DNA of 64,000 bases, from positions 3,472,001 through 3,536,000 of the forward strand of contig NZ_SHLA01000001.1 of assembly GCF_004217565.1 (NCBI RefSeq). The letters run 5' to 3'. Numbering within the stretch: the first letter of the stretch is position 1; each line of letters starts with the position of its first letter. The translations under genes were made by a program, and so were the position numbers. Of this stretch, positions 1-10,478 are shown piece by piece. Origin of the DNA: Zhihengliuella halotolerans (lineage in GTDB: Bacteria; Actinomycetota; Actinomycetes; Actinomycetales; Micrococcaceae). The notes below the pieces were generated by a model. It made no database searches, was not told the origin of the DNA, and saw nothing but the letters and a program-made list of their open reading frames with translations.

Positions 1-1
1 C

Positions 2-400
2 GGGGCGCCGCTGGGCCGCGAGCTCGAGCTGGCCCGGCTGCTGAAGGCGTTCAAGGCGGCGGGCGTGAAGAACATCGTCTGGCTGACGGCCGACGTGCAC
101 TACTGCGCCGCCCACCACTACTCACCCGAGCGCGCGGCCTTCACCGACTTCGACCCGTTCTGGGAGTTCGTCGCGGGTCCCATCAGCGCCGGCTCCTTCG
201 GTCCGAACAAGATGGACGGCACGTTCGGCCCGGACGTCGTCTTCGCGAAGGCCGGCGAGCGGCCCAATCAGTCCCCACGCGACGGGAAGAGCCAGTTCTT
301 CGGCCACGTCGCGCTCGACGAGGCGGACACCTTTACGGTGAGCCTGCGCAACGGGCTCGGGGAGACGGTCTTCACCCGGATCCTGACACCCGAGCGGTAG
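2..400 (+). CDS. PhoD-like alkaline phosphatase, C-terminal fragment
   Basis: The open frame enters from the window edge and gives 132 residues ending in TAG. The segment WLTADVHYCAAHHYSP near its start fits the metal-binding histidine region of PhoD-type phosphodiesterase/alkaline phosphatases, which release phosphate from phosphate esters and are usually exported. The following FVAGPISAGSFGPN stretch and the closing beta-rich segment (about residues 100-130) also match the end of that family as I know it. The start and any Tat signal lie outside the window. The gene converges on lysC with a 38-nt gap. The family call is fairly secure; the substrate is unknown. Confidence 0.8.
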   Translation, partial: GAPLGRELELARLLKAFKAAGVKNIVWLTADVHYCAAHHYSPERAAFTDFDPFWEFVAGPISAGSFGPNKMDGTFGPDVVFAKAGERPNQSPRDGKSQFFGHVALDEADTFTVSLRNGLGETVFTRILTPER

Positions 401-438
401 GCCGCGCGACGCAAGGAGGGCCCGTCCCGGCACCGGGA

Positions 439-1725
<1,287 letters not shown>

Positions 1726-1969
1726 GCCGCAGCACTCTCCCAGGGGTTGGTCTTCCTGCGCCGGACTGCGGCGCCGTGCCTCGTGACACTGCCGAACAGT
1801 CTAGCGAGCAGGAGTCGACGCCGCCGTGTTCGATGACCCCAAAAGGTCACATTCGCCGCGTGGGATTTCATACCGTGGGAGGTACTGGGGACGCACGCTC
1901 GTTGCCTAAAGTTGAGAGTGCGGGGCCGACGTTGCCCGCAGCAACGCATGAAGCATCAGGAGGACCGCC

Positions 1970-2974
1970 GTGCCAGACGCACCCACTTCAGTCGAGCCGA
2001 CGTCAGTGCAGCACGACGTCGGCATCGTCGCCACGGGCCTGGCCCGCGCCTTCGGCTCGGTGCAGGCCGTGAAGCACATCGATTTCGCCGCCCGCCCGGG
2101 GGAGGTGACCGCCCTGATCGGCCCCAACGGTTCGGGCAAGACCACGCTGCTGCTCATGCTCGCCTCGCTGCTCAAGCCGGACGCCGGCACCCTTCACATC
2201 GGCGGGCTGGAGGTCGCTGCGGATCCGCGCGCGGTCCGCCCCATGATCGGCTGGATGCCCGACACGCTCGGCGTCTGGGAGGCGCTCACGGCCCGCGAGA
2301 TCCTCGTGTCGATCGGCAAGCTCTACGGGATGGACCGCGCCACCTCGGAGGCCCGGGCCGACGACCTGCTCGAGCTCGTCAAGCTGACCGATCTGGCGGC
2401 TCATCCATCGCGTGTCCTCTCCCGCGGGCAGCAGCAGCGGCTCTCGCTCGCCCGGGCCCTGATGAACGACCCCTCGGTCCTGCTCCTCGACGAGCCGGCC
2501 TCCGGTCTCGACCCGGGGGCGCGCATCGATCTGCGCAACCTGCTGCGCAAGTTCGCCGGCGAGGGCCGCACCGTCGTCGTCAGCTCGCACGTCCTGTCGG
2601 AACTCGACGAGGTCGCCGACGCCGCCGTTTTCGTTGCCGCCGGGCGCACCGTCCGCAACCAGACGGTGAAGGAAGCCGACGAGCAGAAGCGCGGATACAG
2701 CGTGCGCGCGCTCGATCAGGAGGCGTTGCTCGGCGGGCTGACCGCCCAGGGCGTGCTCTACAGCGTGCCGGCCGGTCAGCGTCGGGCCGAGGCGCTCGTC
2801 GAGGTCGCCACCGAGGCGCAGGCCGCCGACGTGTTGCGCCGACTCATCGAGCACGGCGTCGCCGTCACGGCGTTCGCCCCGACCGTCGGCGCCCTCGAGG
2901 AGACCTACATGAGCACCGTCTACGAACACGAAAGCGGCAATTCCGCTGCGGCACCGAAGGAGGCAGGCAAGTGA
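1970..2974 (+). CDS. ABC transporter ATP-binding protein
   Basis: Cytoplasmic ATPase subunit of an ABC-2 type exporter, 334 residues. Visible motifs are Walker A GPNGSGKTT at 51-59, signature LSRGQQQR at 151-158, Walker B LLLDEP at 172-177 and a switch histidine in VVVSSHVLSELDE. About 110 residues follow the nucleotide-binding core, a C-terminal regulatory extension often seen in drug or lipid exporters of this class. The GTG start is set by the Shine-Dalgarno AGGAGGA, 4 nt upstream. The stop overlaps the start of the permease gene by 4 nt (GTGA), so the pair is translationally coupled. The exported substrate cannot be deduced. Confidence 0.9.
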   Translation: MPDAPTSVEPTSVQHDVGIVATGLARAFGSVQAVKHIDFAARPGEVTALIGPNGSGKTTLLLMLASLLKPDAGTLHIGGLEVAADPRAVRPMIGWMPDTLGVWEALTAREILVSIGKLYGMDRATSEARADDLLELVKLTDLAAHPSRVLSRGQQQRLSLARALMNDPSVLLLDEPASGLDPGARIDLRNLLRKFAGEGRTVVVSSHVLSELDEVADAAVFVAAGRTVRNQTVKEADEQKRGYSVRALDQEALLGGLTAQGVLYSVPAGQRRAEALVEVATEAQAADVLRRLIEHGVAVTAFAPTVGALEETYMSTVYEHESGNSAAAPKEAGK

Positions 2975-4158
2975 AACTCGGATACTTCGCGGGTGTCGGC
3001 ACTGTTGTCGAACTCGAGCTGAAGCAGCGCCTGCGTTCCAAGAGCTGGTACATCATGCTGGCTGTCTGGTTCGCCGTCATCGCGCTCGTCACCGGCCTCG
3101 CTGCCTACACGGCGTCCCCTTCGGTCAACGGCGGCATGGGCGGCGAGGACACCGGCCAGCTGATGTTCGAACTCGTCGCCGGGTTCGTCCTGCTCTTCGG
3201 CTTGCTTGTTGTACCCGCGCTCAGCGCCAACTCGATCACGGGCGACCGCTCCGGCGGCACGCTCGCCGTCCTGCAGAACACGCTGCTCACGCCCGGACAG
3301 ATCCTCTGGGGCAAATGGCTGGCCGCGTGGATCGCGGCGCTGGCGTTCCTGGTAGTTACGCTCCCGATGATCGCGTGGGCCATGTCCTATGGCGACGTCT
3401 ACCTGCCAGCGGTGCCGGTCATCCTGCTGATGATCGCCGTCGAGCTCGGCGTCGCGTGCGCCATCGGCGTCGGCATCTCCGCCCGCGCCAGCCGGCCCCT
3501 GTTCGCCGTCGTCTCCACCTACCTCGTGGTGGCCCTGTTGACGCTCGGTACCCTCATCGCGTTCGGATTGAGCCTGAGGTTCACGGAAGAGCAGGTCGTC
3601 GACTACGAAGTAGTGAATCCGAAGGATCCCTGGTCGCAGGTCGAGCACGACCCCGAGACGGGCATGACGCTGGACGAGGACGGCGAGCCGATGAGCCCGG
3701 TCGAGGAAGCCGAGTTCTACGAAAAGCTGGAGTCCGAGAACCAAGGCTACGTCTACCGCGAGGAGGACGAGATCTGCACCGAGCGCTCCTACGAGCGAAC
3801 GGTCCTTCACTCCGAGCGGACAGCCTGGCTGCTCGCCGCGAACCCGTTTGCCGTTGTTGCGGACACGGTGCCCCTGGATCCCGCTGACGAAGTCGACGAC
3901 GGGAGTTACTACTCCCCGGACGGCCCCATCGGCGCCATCCAGATGGGCGTTCGCGGTGCCCAGGCCGGATTCGACAACGTGGACTGCATCGACGGCGTGC
4001 GCCAGTCCGGAACAACGGAGGACCCACGCGAGCTGACGCCGATGTGGCCACTCGGCCTCGGCGTCCAGGCCCTGCTCGCCGGTGTCCTGGTCTTCAGCGG
4101 GCGGCAGCGGCTGGTTACCCCGGCCGGCAAGCTCGCGGCGGGAACCCGCATCGCCTGA
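2971..4158 (+). CDS. ABC-2 type transporter permease
   Basis: Membrane partner of the preceding ATPase, 395 residues from the GTG that overlaps the upstream stop. Hydrophobic segments are visible near residues 28-47, 68-86, 115-133, 142-165 and 172-195, and one near the C-terminus (about 355-375). Between the fifth and the last lies a roughly 150-residue acidic, probably extracytoplasmic domain rich in D and E that contains two isolated cysteines (EICTERSYER and VDCIDGV). The large insert between helices is unlike the minimal ABC-2 fold and may contact an extracellular factor. The gene is followed by a strong hairpin. The function beyond export is unknown. Confidence 0.8.
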   Translation: MKLGYFAGVGTVVELELKQRLRSKSWYIMLAVWFAVIALVTGLAAYTASPSVNGGMGGEDTGQLMFELVAGFVLLFGLLVVPALSANSITGDRSGGTLAVLQNTLLTPGQILWGKWLAAWIAALAFLVVTLPMIAWAMSYGDVYLPAVPVILLMIAVELGVACAIGVGISARASRPLFAVVSTYLVVALLTLGTLIAFGLSLRFTEEQVVDYEVVNPKDPWSQVEHDPETGMTLDEDGEPMSPVEEAEFYEKLESENQGYVYREEDEICTERSYERTVLHSERTAWLLAANPFAVVADTVPLDPADEVDDGSYYSPDGPIGAIQMGVRGAQAGFDNVDCIDGVRQSGTTEDPRELTPMWPLGLGVQALLAGVLVFSGRQRLVTPAGKLAAGTRIA

Positions 4159-4170
4159 GGCCGGGACCAC

Positions 4171-4208
4171 GGACCGGAGGTGCGTCGGGGACGACGAACC
4201 TCCGGTCC
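4171..4208 (+). terminator. Rho-independent-like hairpin after ABC exporter
   Basis: A perfect 11-bp inverted repeat, GGACCGGAGGT and ACCTCCGGTCC, with a 16-nt loop lies directly downstream of the permease stop and before the DinB gene. There is only a short T run after it, as is common in high-GC actinobacteria. Confidence 0.65.
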
Positions 4209-4244
4209 TTCCGCGCGAGCCACCGCGGACTTAGAGTTAGGCAC

Positions 4245-4823
4245 ATGATGTCTGAATCCGAGATGCTCACCCGGTACCTGCAAGAACAGCGCGAGGCCCT
4301 GCTCTGGAAGCTGGACGGGGTCGGCGAATACGACGCGCGCCGGCCGATGACCGCTACGGGGACAAACCTCCTCGGCCTCGTCAAGCACGTGGCCAGCATG
4401 GAGATCGGGTATTTTGGCGAGGCGTGCGGACGCCCGAACGCCGTCGACATGCCGTGGCTGGCGGAGACGGCCGAACCCAACGACGACATGTACGCGACCG
4501 TGGACGAGAGCCGCGAGTGGGTGGTGGACCTGTACCGGCGGGCGTGGGCGAACACGAACGCGGTGATCGCCGAATTGGGGCTCGACGCGGAGGCGGTGGT
4601 TCCCTGGTGGGGCGAGAAGACCCGCCGCACCGATGTCCGGCGGCTGATCGTGCACATGATCGCGGAGACGGCCCGGCATACGGGGCACGCGGACATCGTC
4701 CGCGAACAGATCGACGGCTTCGCCGGGCTGTACGACGGCAACGACAACTTGCCCGACGATGACCGTGCGTGGTGGGACGCGTACCGGGCCAGGGTGCAGG
4801 TTGCGGCCGAGGCGTTCGCCTAG
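4245..4823 (+). CDS. DinB-family protein (DUF664 type)
   Basis: A 192-residue four-helix-bundle protein of the DinB/YfiT superfamily. Many members bind a metal through three histidines and some transfer low-molecular-weight thiols. The candidate ligands are the histidine in [14 protein letters not shown] and those in [20 protein letters not shown], the spacing expected for the family. I chose the ATG at 4245 ([12 protein letters not shown]) because the frame upstream of it lacks family character. The stop overlaps the recR stop through a shared CTAG. In mycothiol-producing actinobacteria such proteins may be mycothiol-dependent S-transferases; that is family knowledge, and the substrate here is unknown. 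Confidence 0.85.
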   Translation: MMSESEMLTRYLQEQREALLWKLDGVGEYDARRPMTATGTNLLGLVKHVASMEIGYFGEACGRPNAVDMPWLAETAEPNDDMYATVDESREWVVDLYRRAWANTNAVIAELGLDAEAVVPWWGEKTRRTDVRRLIVHMIAETARHTGHADIVREQIDGFAGLYDGNDNLPDDDRAWWDAYRARVQVAAEAFA

Positions 4824-5419
4824 CCGATGGCGCTGCGGCGGCCCTCGAAGGCGCGGCCGAGGGTGACCTCGTCGGCGTACTCGAGGTCGCCGCCCACCGG
4901 CAGGCCGGACGCCAGGCGCGTGACCTTGATCCCGAGCGACTTGAGCATCCGGGCCAGATAGGTTGAGGTCGCCTCGCCCTCGAGATTGGGGTCCGTGGCG
5001 ATGATGACTTCTTCGATCGTGTCATCGTGCAGCCGGTTGAGCAGCTCCCGGATGTGCAATTGCTCGGGCCCGATGCCGCCGATCGGATTGATGGAGCCGC
5101 CGAGCACGTGGTAGCGGCCGCGGAAGGAGCGCGTGCGCTCCACCGCCATGACGTCCTTGGATTCCTCGACGACGCACAGCACGGTCGCGTCGCGGCGGGT
5201 GTCCCGGCAGATGTTGCACTTCTCCTGCTCGGTGACGTTGAAGCACACCTCGCAGAATTTCACCTTGTCCTTGACCGCGCGGATGGCGTCGGCGAGCCGG
5301 TTCATGTCCTCCCGGTCCGCCTCCAGCACGTGGAAGGCGATGCGCTGGGCGGACTTCGGGCCGATGCCGGGGAGCCGGCCGAACTCGTCGATCAGGTCTT
5401 GAACTGCGCCTTCGTACAC
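4820..5419 (-). CDS. recR: Recombination mediator protein RecR
   Basis: RecR loads or stabilises RecA filaments with RecF and RecO during repair of single-strand gaps. The 199-residue protein has the N-terminal helix-hairpin-helix ([15 protein letters not shown]), a four-cysteine zinc finger at C56, C59, C68 and C71, and a TOPRIM domain from about residue 79 ([12 protein letters not shown], then [15 protein letters not shown]). The start is GTG with GAGG just upstream. It follows dnaX by 49 nt and is probably cotranscribed with it. The ybaB gene that often lies between dnaX and recR is missing. Confidence 0.96.
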   Translation of the reverse strand: MYEGAVQDLIDEFGRLPGIGPKSAQRIAFHVLEADREDMNRLADAIRAVKDKVKFCEVCFNVTEQEKCNICRDTRRDATVLCVVEESKDVMAVERTRSFRGRYHVLGGSINPIGGIGPEQLHIRELLNRLHDDTIEEVIIATDPNLEGEATSTYLARMLKSLGIKVTRLASGLPVGGDLEYADEVTLGRAFEGRRSAIG

Positions 5420-5468
5420 GAAACCTCACACTCGATTCGGATGCCGTCCGGCACCGTTGCGACGGCCC

Positions 5469-8400
5469 CTAGCTGATGGGGGTGCCGTCGTTGTTGCGTT
5501 CGTCGATCAGGCGCCCGTTCAGAATCCGCTCGATCGCCGCGCGGCCGATCACGGTCGAGTCCTCGATCGCGATGTCGTCGTCGCTCGGGACGAAGTCCGC
5601 GTCCGGGGTAGCGCCGTAGGAAGAGTTTACGGGCTGCCCACCGCGTATAGGGTTCTGCGCCGCCGCGGGACCGCCCTGCGAGTACGACGACGGTGTTCCC
5701 GCCCCCGGTGCCCCGGGGCCCGCATTCGTGTGCGGCGTGGGCGCCGACGCGCCCGGCGGCATCCCGGGCGCGGTCCCGTCGGCCTGCGCCTGGGCCAGTA
5801 GTTGCTGGTACCGGCTGAGTTTCCTGGCCGGGTCGCGGCGCTCCGGGGCGGGTGCTGCCGGCCGCTCGGCGGCCGGGTCCGGGCGCATGGTCGCAGGTAG
5901 TCCGGTCCCCGCCCACGACGGCGGCGGGGGAGTCGGGCCGGCCGGCGCCGGCGGGATGGCCGGGGCGGGCCGGGGCGCTGGGGCGTCGCTGTGCGGTGCC
6001 GGCCCGTTCTTGGCCGCCGGTTCGCGGTCCGGTTCGGGCCCGAGGTCGTCGTAGGGCGGAGGCTCCTCCTCGGGAGGCATCCAGCCGTCGTCGGGCTCGT
6101 CCCAGTGCTGGTCGCCCCACTCGGAGGCGCGAGGCGGTGCGGAGGCCCCGGCTGGTGCCGGGGCGGGTTCTGGGGCCGTGGGCTCCGCTTCTGCGGCCGA
6201 GGCAGCCGAGGGCGCGGATGCCGGGGATGCGGCGGAGTCGGCCGACGGGGCAGAAGCAGCCGAAGACGCAGAAGCAGTTGAGTGGGCGGAATGCGCCGAG
6301 GCGGCGGAGACGGCGGAGCGTGAGGAATGACCGCGAGGCCCGGCAGCTTCGACGGGGGACACCGCGGAACCGCGGTCACCTGTGAAGACCGGACGAGCAG
6401 GAGCTGGGGCGATAGATCCCGGCGCGGTCGACGGTTCGGCGACGGGCGAGACGGCCTGCGGCGCCGAGTCCTCTGCCGGCATGGCGTCGTCTTCGGGCGC
6501 CGCCACCTTGGCAGGAGCCGGGGCCGGGGCCGCTGCGGGCTTCTCCACCGGCTTGGCCGGCTTGGTTCCAGCGGCGTCGACCGGCGGGAACTCCGTCCAC
6601 TCGGGCGCGGCGGGACGCTCGTAGTGCTCTTGTCGTTGCGGCGCCGGGTTGAAGGGCCCCGGAGCCTGCTGCGGGGCTACGGGAGCGGGACCTGCGGACG
6701 CCGGCTCGGGCCGGCGGTCAACTTTTGGGCCGGAACCACCCGCCGGGGCGGAACCTCCCGCGACGATGTCCACGTTGATCTGCATCCCGAGGATCTGGTT
6801 GATCGCCCACTGGAGCAATGCCGGGTTGTCCGGGCGGCTGAGGAAGTTTGTCCGCGCGCCGGGATTGGAGAACGAGACGGCGAGCGACTTGCCGTCGAAT
6901 CCGGCGAGGGTCGCGTTCTGCTGGAGGTTCATCCAGACGGCCTTGCGCTCGCCCTTGACCACGTCGAGGATCTCCGGCCACGCGCGGCGGAACATCTCGA
7001 TCGAGCCGGCGCCGCCGCGAGTCTCCGGAGCGGCGCTCGGACCGGCAGGCTGCGGCTGGGACGCAGGTGGCTGCGGTTCTGTCGGTTGTTCTTGGGCGGG
7101 TTGCGGTTGCTGCTGCGGATCTGTTGGCTGCGGCTGGGCAGACCTAGGCTGCTGCTGCGGTTCGGTCGGCCGTGGTGCGGCCGGCTGCGCCTGGTTCGAC
7201 TGATCCCGGGGGGCGGCCGGCGTCGTCGGCTCGGCGCCCGGCGAAGGCTGATTCTCGCCGGCGGCTGGTGCTTGGGCGGGAGTCGGAGCCGCGGGTCCGG
7301 TCGGCTGGCCGGCAGAGGGTGCCTGCGCCTGCTCGGGGCGATCCGATGGTGCAGTGGCGGCCGGCGGCGTTGCGGGGGCACCCCGCTGCCCGGTGCCGGA
7401 GCGGTCGGGATCGGGCACCGTGAACGTACCGCCCCAGTCCGCCGTCGCGTCCTCACGGGACGTCGCGGGCTTCGGCGCGGCAGCCGGGAGACGCGCGGCG
7501 AGCTCAGCGGCCGTCTTCGGGAAGGCGGGGCCGTCCTTCGGTGCGCTGGCGGCGGGCTGCTCGGCCGCGGCGTCGTTCTCGGCGGCCGAATCCTGCGTGG
7601 GGGCCACTGGAGTCTCGTCCTGCGTTGACTCGGGAGCAGGCACCTCTGTCCCGGGTCCGCTTCGCGGCGCCGGTGCCTGTGCGGGTTCGTCGACGGGAGC
7701 GGCCTGCGACGGCTGGATCGGCTGTGGTTCGGCCGGCTGCGGTTGCGGCTGGGTCTCAGCCGGCTGGGCCTGCTGCCCGGCGGGCTCTGGCTGGGCGTCG
7801 GTCTCGCTCTGGCGGGCCTTGCGCAGAGCCTCGCGGACCGCGGCGGCACCGGAGGCGCCGTTGGCGTCGAATCCGCCCACGCCGGTGTCGGCTGCGGGGT
7901 CGCCACCCGGGGCGGCGTCGTGCTGTGCGGGGGAGGAACCGTCTGCCAGGGGGGCGTCGCCGCCGTAGGTCAGACGCCGTTCGATGCGGTCGACCCGGGC
8001 GCCGATGCCGCGCTCCGTCGTGTCGGAGGCTGGCAACAGGAGGCGGGCGCACAGCAGCTCGAGGTGCAGTCGCGGGCTCGTGGCGCCCGTCATCTCGGTC
8101 AGAGCCTGGTTGGCGACGTCGGCGGAACGGCTGAGCTCGGCCTGCCCGAGGAGGGCGGCCTGCTGCTGCATCCGGGCGAGCTGGTCGGCCGGCAGGCCGC
8201 GGATGATCTGCGCGGCGCTGTCCGGCATGGCCTTGACGATGATCAGGTCGCGCAGCCGCTCGAGCAGGTCTTCGACGAACCGGCGGGGATCGTGGCCGGT
8301 CTGGATGACGCGGTCGACGACGCCGAAGACCGTCGCGGCGTCCTGCGCGGCGAGGGCGTCGACGACGTCGTCCAGCAGGGTCGCGTGCGTGTATCCGAGC

Positions 8401-9125
8401 AGCGAAACCGCGAGTTCGTAGTTGAGCCCCTCCGCACCGGCGCCCGCCATGAGCTGATCGAGAACGGAGAGCGTGTCGCGGACGGAGCCGCCGCCGGCGC
8501 GCAGCACGAGCGAGAGGACGCCCGGGGCGACGGGGACTCCCTCCTGCTGGCAGAGGCGCTCGAGGTACTCGATGAGCGTCTCCGGCGGCACGAGCCGGAA
8601 GGGGTAGTGGTGCGTGCGCGAGCGGATGGTGCCGATGACCTTGTCCGGCTCCGTTGTCGCGAAGATGAACTTGATGTGCTCCGGTGGCTCCTCGACGATC
8701 TTGAGCAGCGCATTGAAGCCGGCCGACGTGACCATGTGGGCCTCGTCGATGATGAAGATCTTGTAGCGGTCCCGAGTGGGGGCGAACGTGGCGCGTTCGC
8801 GCAGGTCGCGCGCGTCGTCGACGCCGCCGTGGCTGGCCGCGTCGATCTCGATCACGTCGAGCGATCCCGGGCCGCCCGTCGCCAGGTCCACGCAGCTGGC
8901 GCAGGTCCCGCACGGGTTCGGGGTGGGGCCCTGTTCGCAGTTCAGGCAGCGGGCCAGGATGCGCGCGCTGGTCGTCTTGCCGCAGCCGCGCGGGCCGGAG
9001 AAGAGATAGGCGTGGTTGACGCGGTTCTTCTCGAGGGCGGCCATCAGGGGAGTGGTGACATGCTCCTGCCCGATGACGTCCGCAAAGCTGTCCGGCCGGT
9101 ATCGGCGATAAAGGGCTGTACTCAC
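5469..9125 (-). CDS. dnaX: DNA polymerase III subunit gamma/tau
   Basis: Clamp-loader ATPase subunit of the replicative polymerase. The N-terminal AAA+ module (about 1-365) shows Walker A GPRGCGKTT at 44-52, a zinc cluster at C63, C72, C75 and C78, and the DEAH-like Walker B IIDEAHM. At 1218 residues it is far longer than typical (about 640 in E. coli). The extra length is low-complexity sequence: proline/glutamine repeats around residues 420-720 and alanine/serine, then proline-rich, repeats around 790-1180. These surround one compact island (SIEMFRRAWPEILDVVKGER onward, about 705-770) resembling the conserved tau C-terminal domain. I found no A-rich slippery heptamer that would produce a shortened gamma form. 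The start is GTG. Confidence 0.95.
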   Translation of the reverse strand: MSTALYRRYRPDSFADVIGQEHVTTPLMAALEKNRVNHAYLFSGPRGCGKTTSARILARCLNCEQGPTPNPCGTCASCVDLATGGPGSLDVIEIDAASHGGVDDARDLRERATFAPTRDRYKIFIIDEAHMVTSAGFNALLKIVEEPPEHIKFIFATTEPDKVIGTIRSRTHHYPFRLVPPETLIEYLERLCQQEGVPVAPGVLSLVLRAGGGSVRDTLSVLDQLMAGAGAEGLNYELAVSLLGYTHATLLDDVVDALAAQDAATVFGVVDRVIQTGHDPRRFVEDLLERLRDLIIVKAMPDSAAQIIRGLPADQLARMQQQAALLGQAELSRSADVANQALTEMTGATSPRLHLELLCARLLLPASDTTERGIGARVDRIERRLTYGGDAPLADGSSPAQHDAAPGGDPAADTGVGGFDANGASGAAAVREALRKARQSETDAQPEPAGQQAQPAETQPQPQPAEPQPIQPSQAAPVDEPAQAPAPRSGPGTEVPAPESTQDETPVAPTQDSAAENDAAAEQPAASAPKDGPAFPKTAAELAARLPAAAPKPATSREDATADWGGTFTVPDPDRSGTGQRGAPATPPAATAPSDRPEQAQAPSAGQPTGPAAPTPAQAPAAGENQPSPGAEPTTPAAPRDQSNQAQPAAPRPTEPQQQPRSAQPQPTDPQQQPQPAQEQPTEPQPPASQPQPAGPSAAPETRGGAGSIEMFRRAWPEILDVVKGERKAVWMNLQQNATLAGFDGKSLAVSFSNPGARTNFLSRPDNPALLQWAINQILGMQINVDIVAGGSAPAGGSGPKVDRRPEPASAGPAPVAPQQAPGPFNPAPQRQEHYERPAAPEWTEFPPVDAAGTKPAKPVEKPAAAPAPAPAKVAAPEDDAMPAEDSAPQAVSPVAEPSTAPGSIAPAPARPVFTGDRGSAVSPVEAAGPRGHSSRSAVSAASAHSAHSTASASSAASAPSADSAASPASAPSAASAAEAEPTAPEPAPAPAGASAPPRASEWGDQHWDEPDDGWMPPEEEPPPYDDLGPEPDREPAAKNGPAPHSDAPAPRPAPAIPPAPAGPTPPPPSWAGTGLPATMRPDPAAERPAAPAPERRDPARKLSRYQQLLAQAQADGTAPGMPPGASAPTPHTNAGPGAPGAGTPSSYSQGGPAAAQNPIRGGQPVNSSYGATPDADFVPSDDDIAIEDSTVIGRAAIERILNGRLIDERNNDGTPIS

Positions 9126-9153
9126 GGGACAACCCTACCCAACGCGACCAAGC

Positions 9154-10104
9154 TCATGCATGCCGGGGCGGGGTGCCTGTGGATGCATCCCCGAAGGTGG
9201 ACGGAAAGTCGAAAATCCAGGGCGCGCGGGGGAGGTTCGCGGGGTCGAAAGCGTCGAGCGCCTGCTCGAGCGGGCCCGCCGGGAGTCCGAGCGATGCCAA
9301 CAGGACATCACGCACCTCACCCGGCTCGACGGCGTCGTACCGGGCGCCGTCGACCTCGAAGGGGGTGGACAAGTCACCCAGGGTGACGGCGCCGTCGCGC
9401 TTGGCGAGGCGCTGGCCGTCTGTGTTCAGCACGAGCGGGACGTGCGCGTACTCGGGGATGGGCGCGCCCAGCAGCGTCGCCAGGTAGGCCTGGCGCGGAG
9501 TCGACGGCAGCAGGTCGTCGCCCCGGACGACTTGGTCGATCCCCTGCAGGTGGTCGTCGACGACGACGGCGAAGTTGTAGGCGGGCACACCGTCGTTGCG
9601 GCGGACCACGAAATCGTCGACGACGCCCGCGTACTCGCCGACGAGGGCGTCGACGACGGTGAACGTCTCCGTCGCGGACCGCAGGCGGAGTGCGGCGGGG
9701 CGCTCGGCGCGACGGCGGGCGCGCTCGGTATCGCTGAGGTCCCGGCACGTGCCCGGATAGGACCCGGGGGCGGCATGCGGGGCGCGCGGCGCGTCGGCGA
9801 CATCGCGGCGGGTGCAGAAGCACTCGTACAGCAGGTCAGCGGACCGCAGCCGCTCGAGGGCCCCGTCGAACCCGGCCAGTCGATCCGTCTGGCGTTCGGC
9901 GACGCCGTCCCACGTCAGGCCGATCGCCCGCAGGTCGCGCAGTTGGACTTCCTCGGCGCCGGCCCGGGTGCGGTCGAGATCCTCGACGCGGAGCTGGAAG
10001 TCACGGCCGGTTGAGCGGGCGAAGAGCCAGGACAGGATTGCGGTGCGGAGGTTGCCCAGATGCAGTTCGCCGGAGGGGCTCGGGGCGAAGCGTCCTGCTC
10101 CCAT
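9154..10104 (-). CDS. gluQ: Glutamyl-Q tRNA(Asp) synthetase
   Basis: A truncated glutamyl-tRNA synthetase paralogue that glutamylates queuosine in tRNA(Asp) rather than charging tRNA(Glu). The 316-residue protein has the class I HIGH equivalent HLGN at 15-18, the KMSKS equivalent RLAKRDG, and a zinc-type cysteine set (CFCTRRDV and YPGTC) found in GluQ proteins. The anticodon-binding domain of GltX is absent, which supports gluQ over gltX. The ATG start has AGGAGG 7 nt upstream. It lies between the SRP RNA and dnaX on the same strand; the gaps of 28 and 42 nt suggest linked expression. Confidence 0.9.
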   Translation of the reverse strand: MGAGRFAPSPSGELHLGNLRTAILSWLFARSTGRDFQLRVEDLDRTRAGAEEVQLRDLRAIGLTWDGVAERQTDRLAGFDGALERLRSADLLYECFCTRRDVADAPRAPHAAPGSYPGTCRDLSDTERARRRAERPAALRLRSATETFTVVDALVGEYAGVVDDFVVRRNDGVPAYNFAVVVDDHLQGIDQVVRGDDLLPSTPRQAYLATLLGAPIPEYAHVPLVLNTDGQRLAKRDGAVTLGDLSTPFEVDGARYDAVEPGEVRDVLLASLGLPAGPLEQALDAFDPANLPRAPWIFDFPSTFGDASTGTPPRHA

Positions 10105-10146
10105 GGTGGCCCTCCTGCGCGAAGAAAACGGGGCGGGAAAGTAGAA

Positions 10147-10234
10147 GACCCCTCATGCACCTGCCAGAGCCCACCTACCCTTGCTACCTTCCGGTCCTGG
10201 GGGAGTTCAGCGAGATGACACCACATGAGGGGCC
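10147..10234 (-). ncRNA. ffs: Signal recognition particle RNA, small bacterial type
   Basis: Read on the minus strand, the sequence forms one long hairpin closed by CCCCTCATG (10224-10232) pairing with CATGAGGGG (10149-10157). The distal part carries the SRP domain-IV signature ACCGGAAGGTAGCAAGGG, where the Ffh protein binds. Size, GGAAG asymmetric loop and position beside gluQ/dnaX match actinobacterial 4.5S-like RNAs. The ends are placed from the stem and are uncertain by a few nucleotides. Confidence 0.93.
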
Positions 10235-10242
10235 GAGAAATC

Positions 10243-10271
10243 AGTGTAGCCCAGAACCGGCCAGCGTCCAG
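10243..10271 (-). promoter_or_regulatory. Candidate promoter of the SRP RNA gene
   Basis: A TACACT hexamer (10243-10248, minus strand) ends about 8 nt before the RNA 5' end, as expected for a -10 box. The -35 region at 17 nt spacing (CTGGAC) is weak. This is inferred from position and hexamer match only. Confidence 0.4.
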
Positions 10272-10384
10272 AATCGAGGCGCCCCCACCGCCCCGGGAGT
10301 GGCGGTCATCACAGCAGGTGGTGGCGATTGGGGGATACTCCGATTGTCAGGTATGGTTGGACCTGCTCATTTTTGAGCAAACCT

Positions 10385-10469
10385 GGAGGATTCGCCTAGC
10401 GGCCTATGGCGCACGCCTGGAACGCGTGTTGGGTTAACGCCCTCAGGGGTTCAAATCCCCTATCCTCCG
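10385..10469 (+). tRNA. tRNA-Ser (anticodon GGA)
   Basis: The acceptor stem GGAGGAT (10385-10391) pairs with ATCCTCC (10462-10468), with discriminator G at 10469; CCA is not encoded. The anticodon stem CACGC/GCGTG encloses the loop CTGGAAC, giving anticodon GGA, which reads UCC and UCU serine codons. A long variable arm (TTGGGTTAACGCCCTC region) identifies a class II tRNA such as Ser. The T-loop is GTTCAAATC. A TATGGT hexamer about 28 nt upstream is a possible -10 box. Confidence 0.95.
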
Positions 10470-10478
10470 CCGATACGA

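Noticed and set aside
5469-9125. Programmed frameshift in dnaX producing gamma
   Set aside because: I found no A-rich slippery heptamer with a following stem near the end of the ATPase part.
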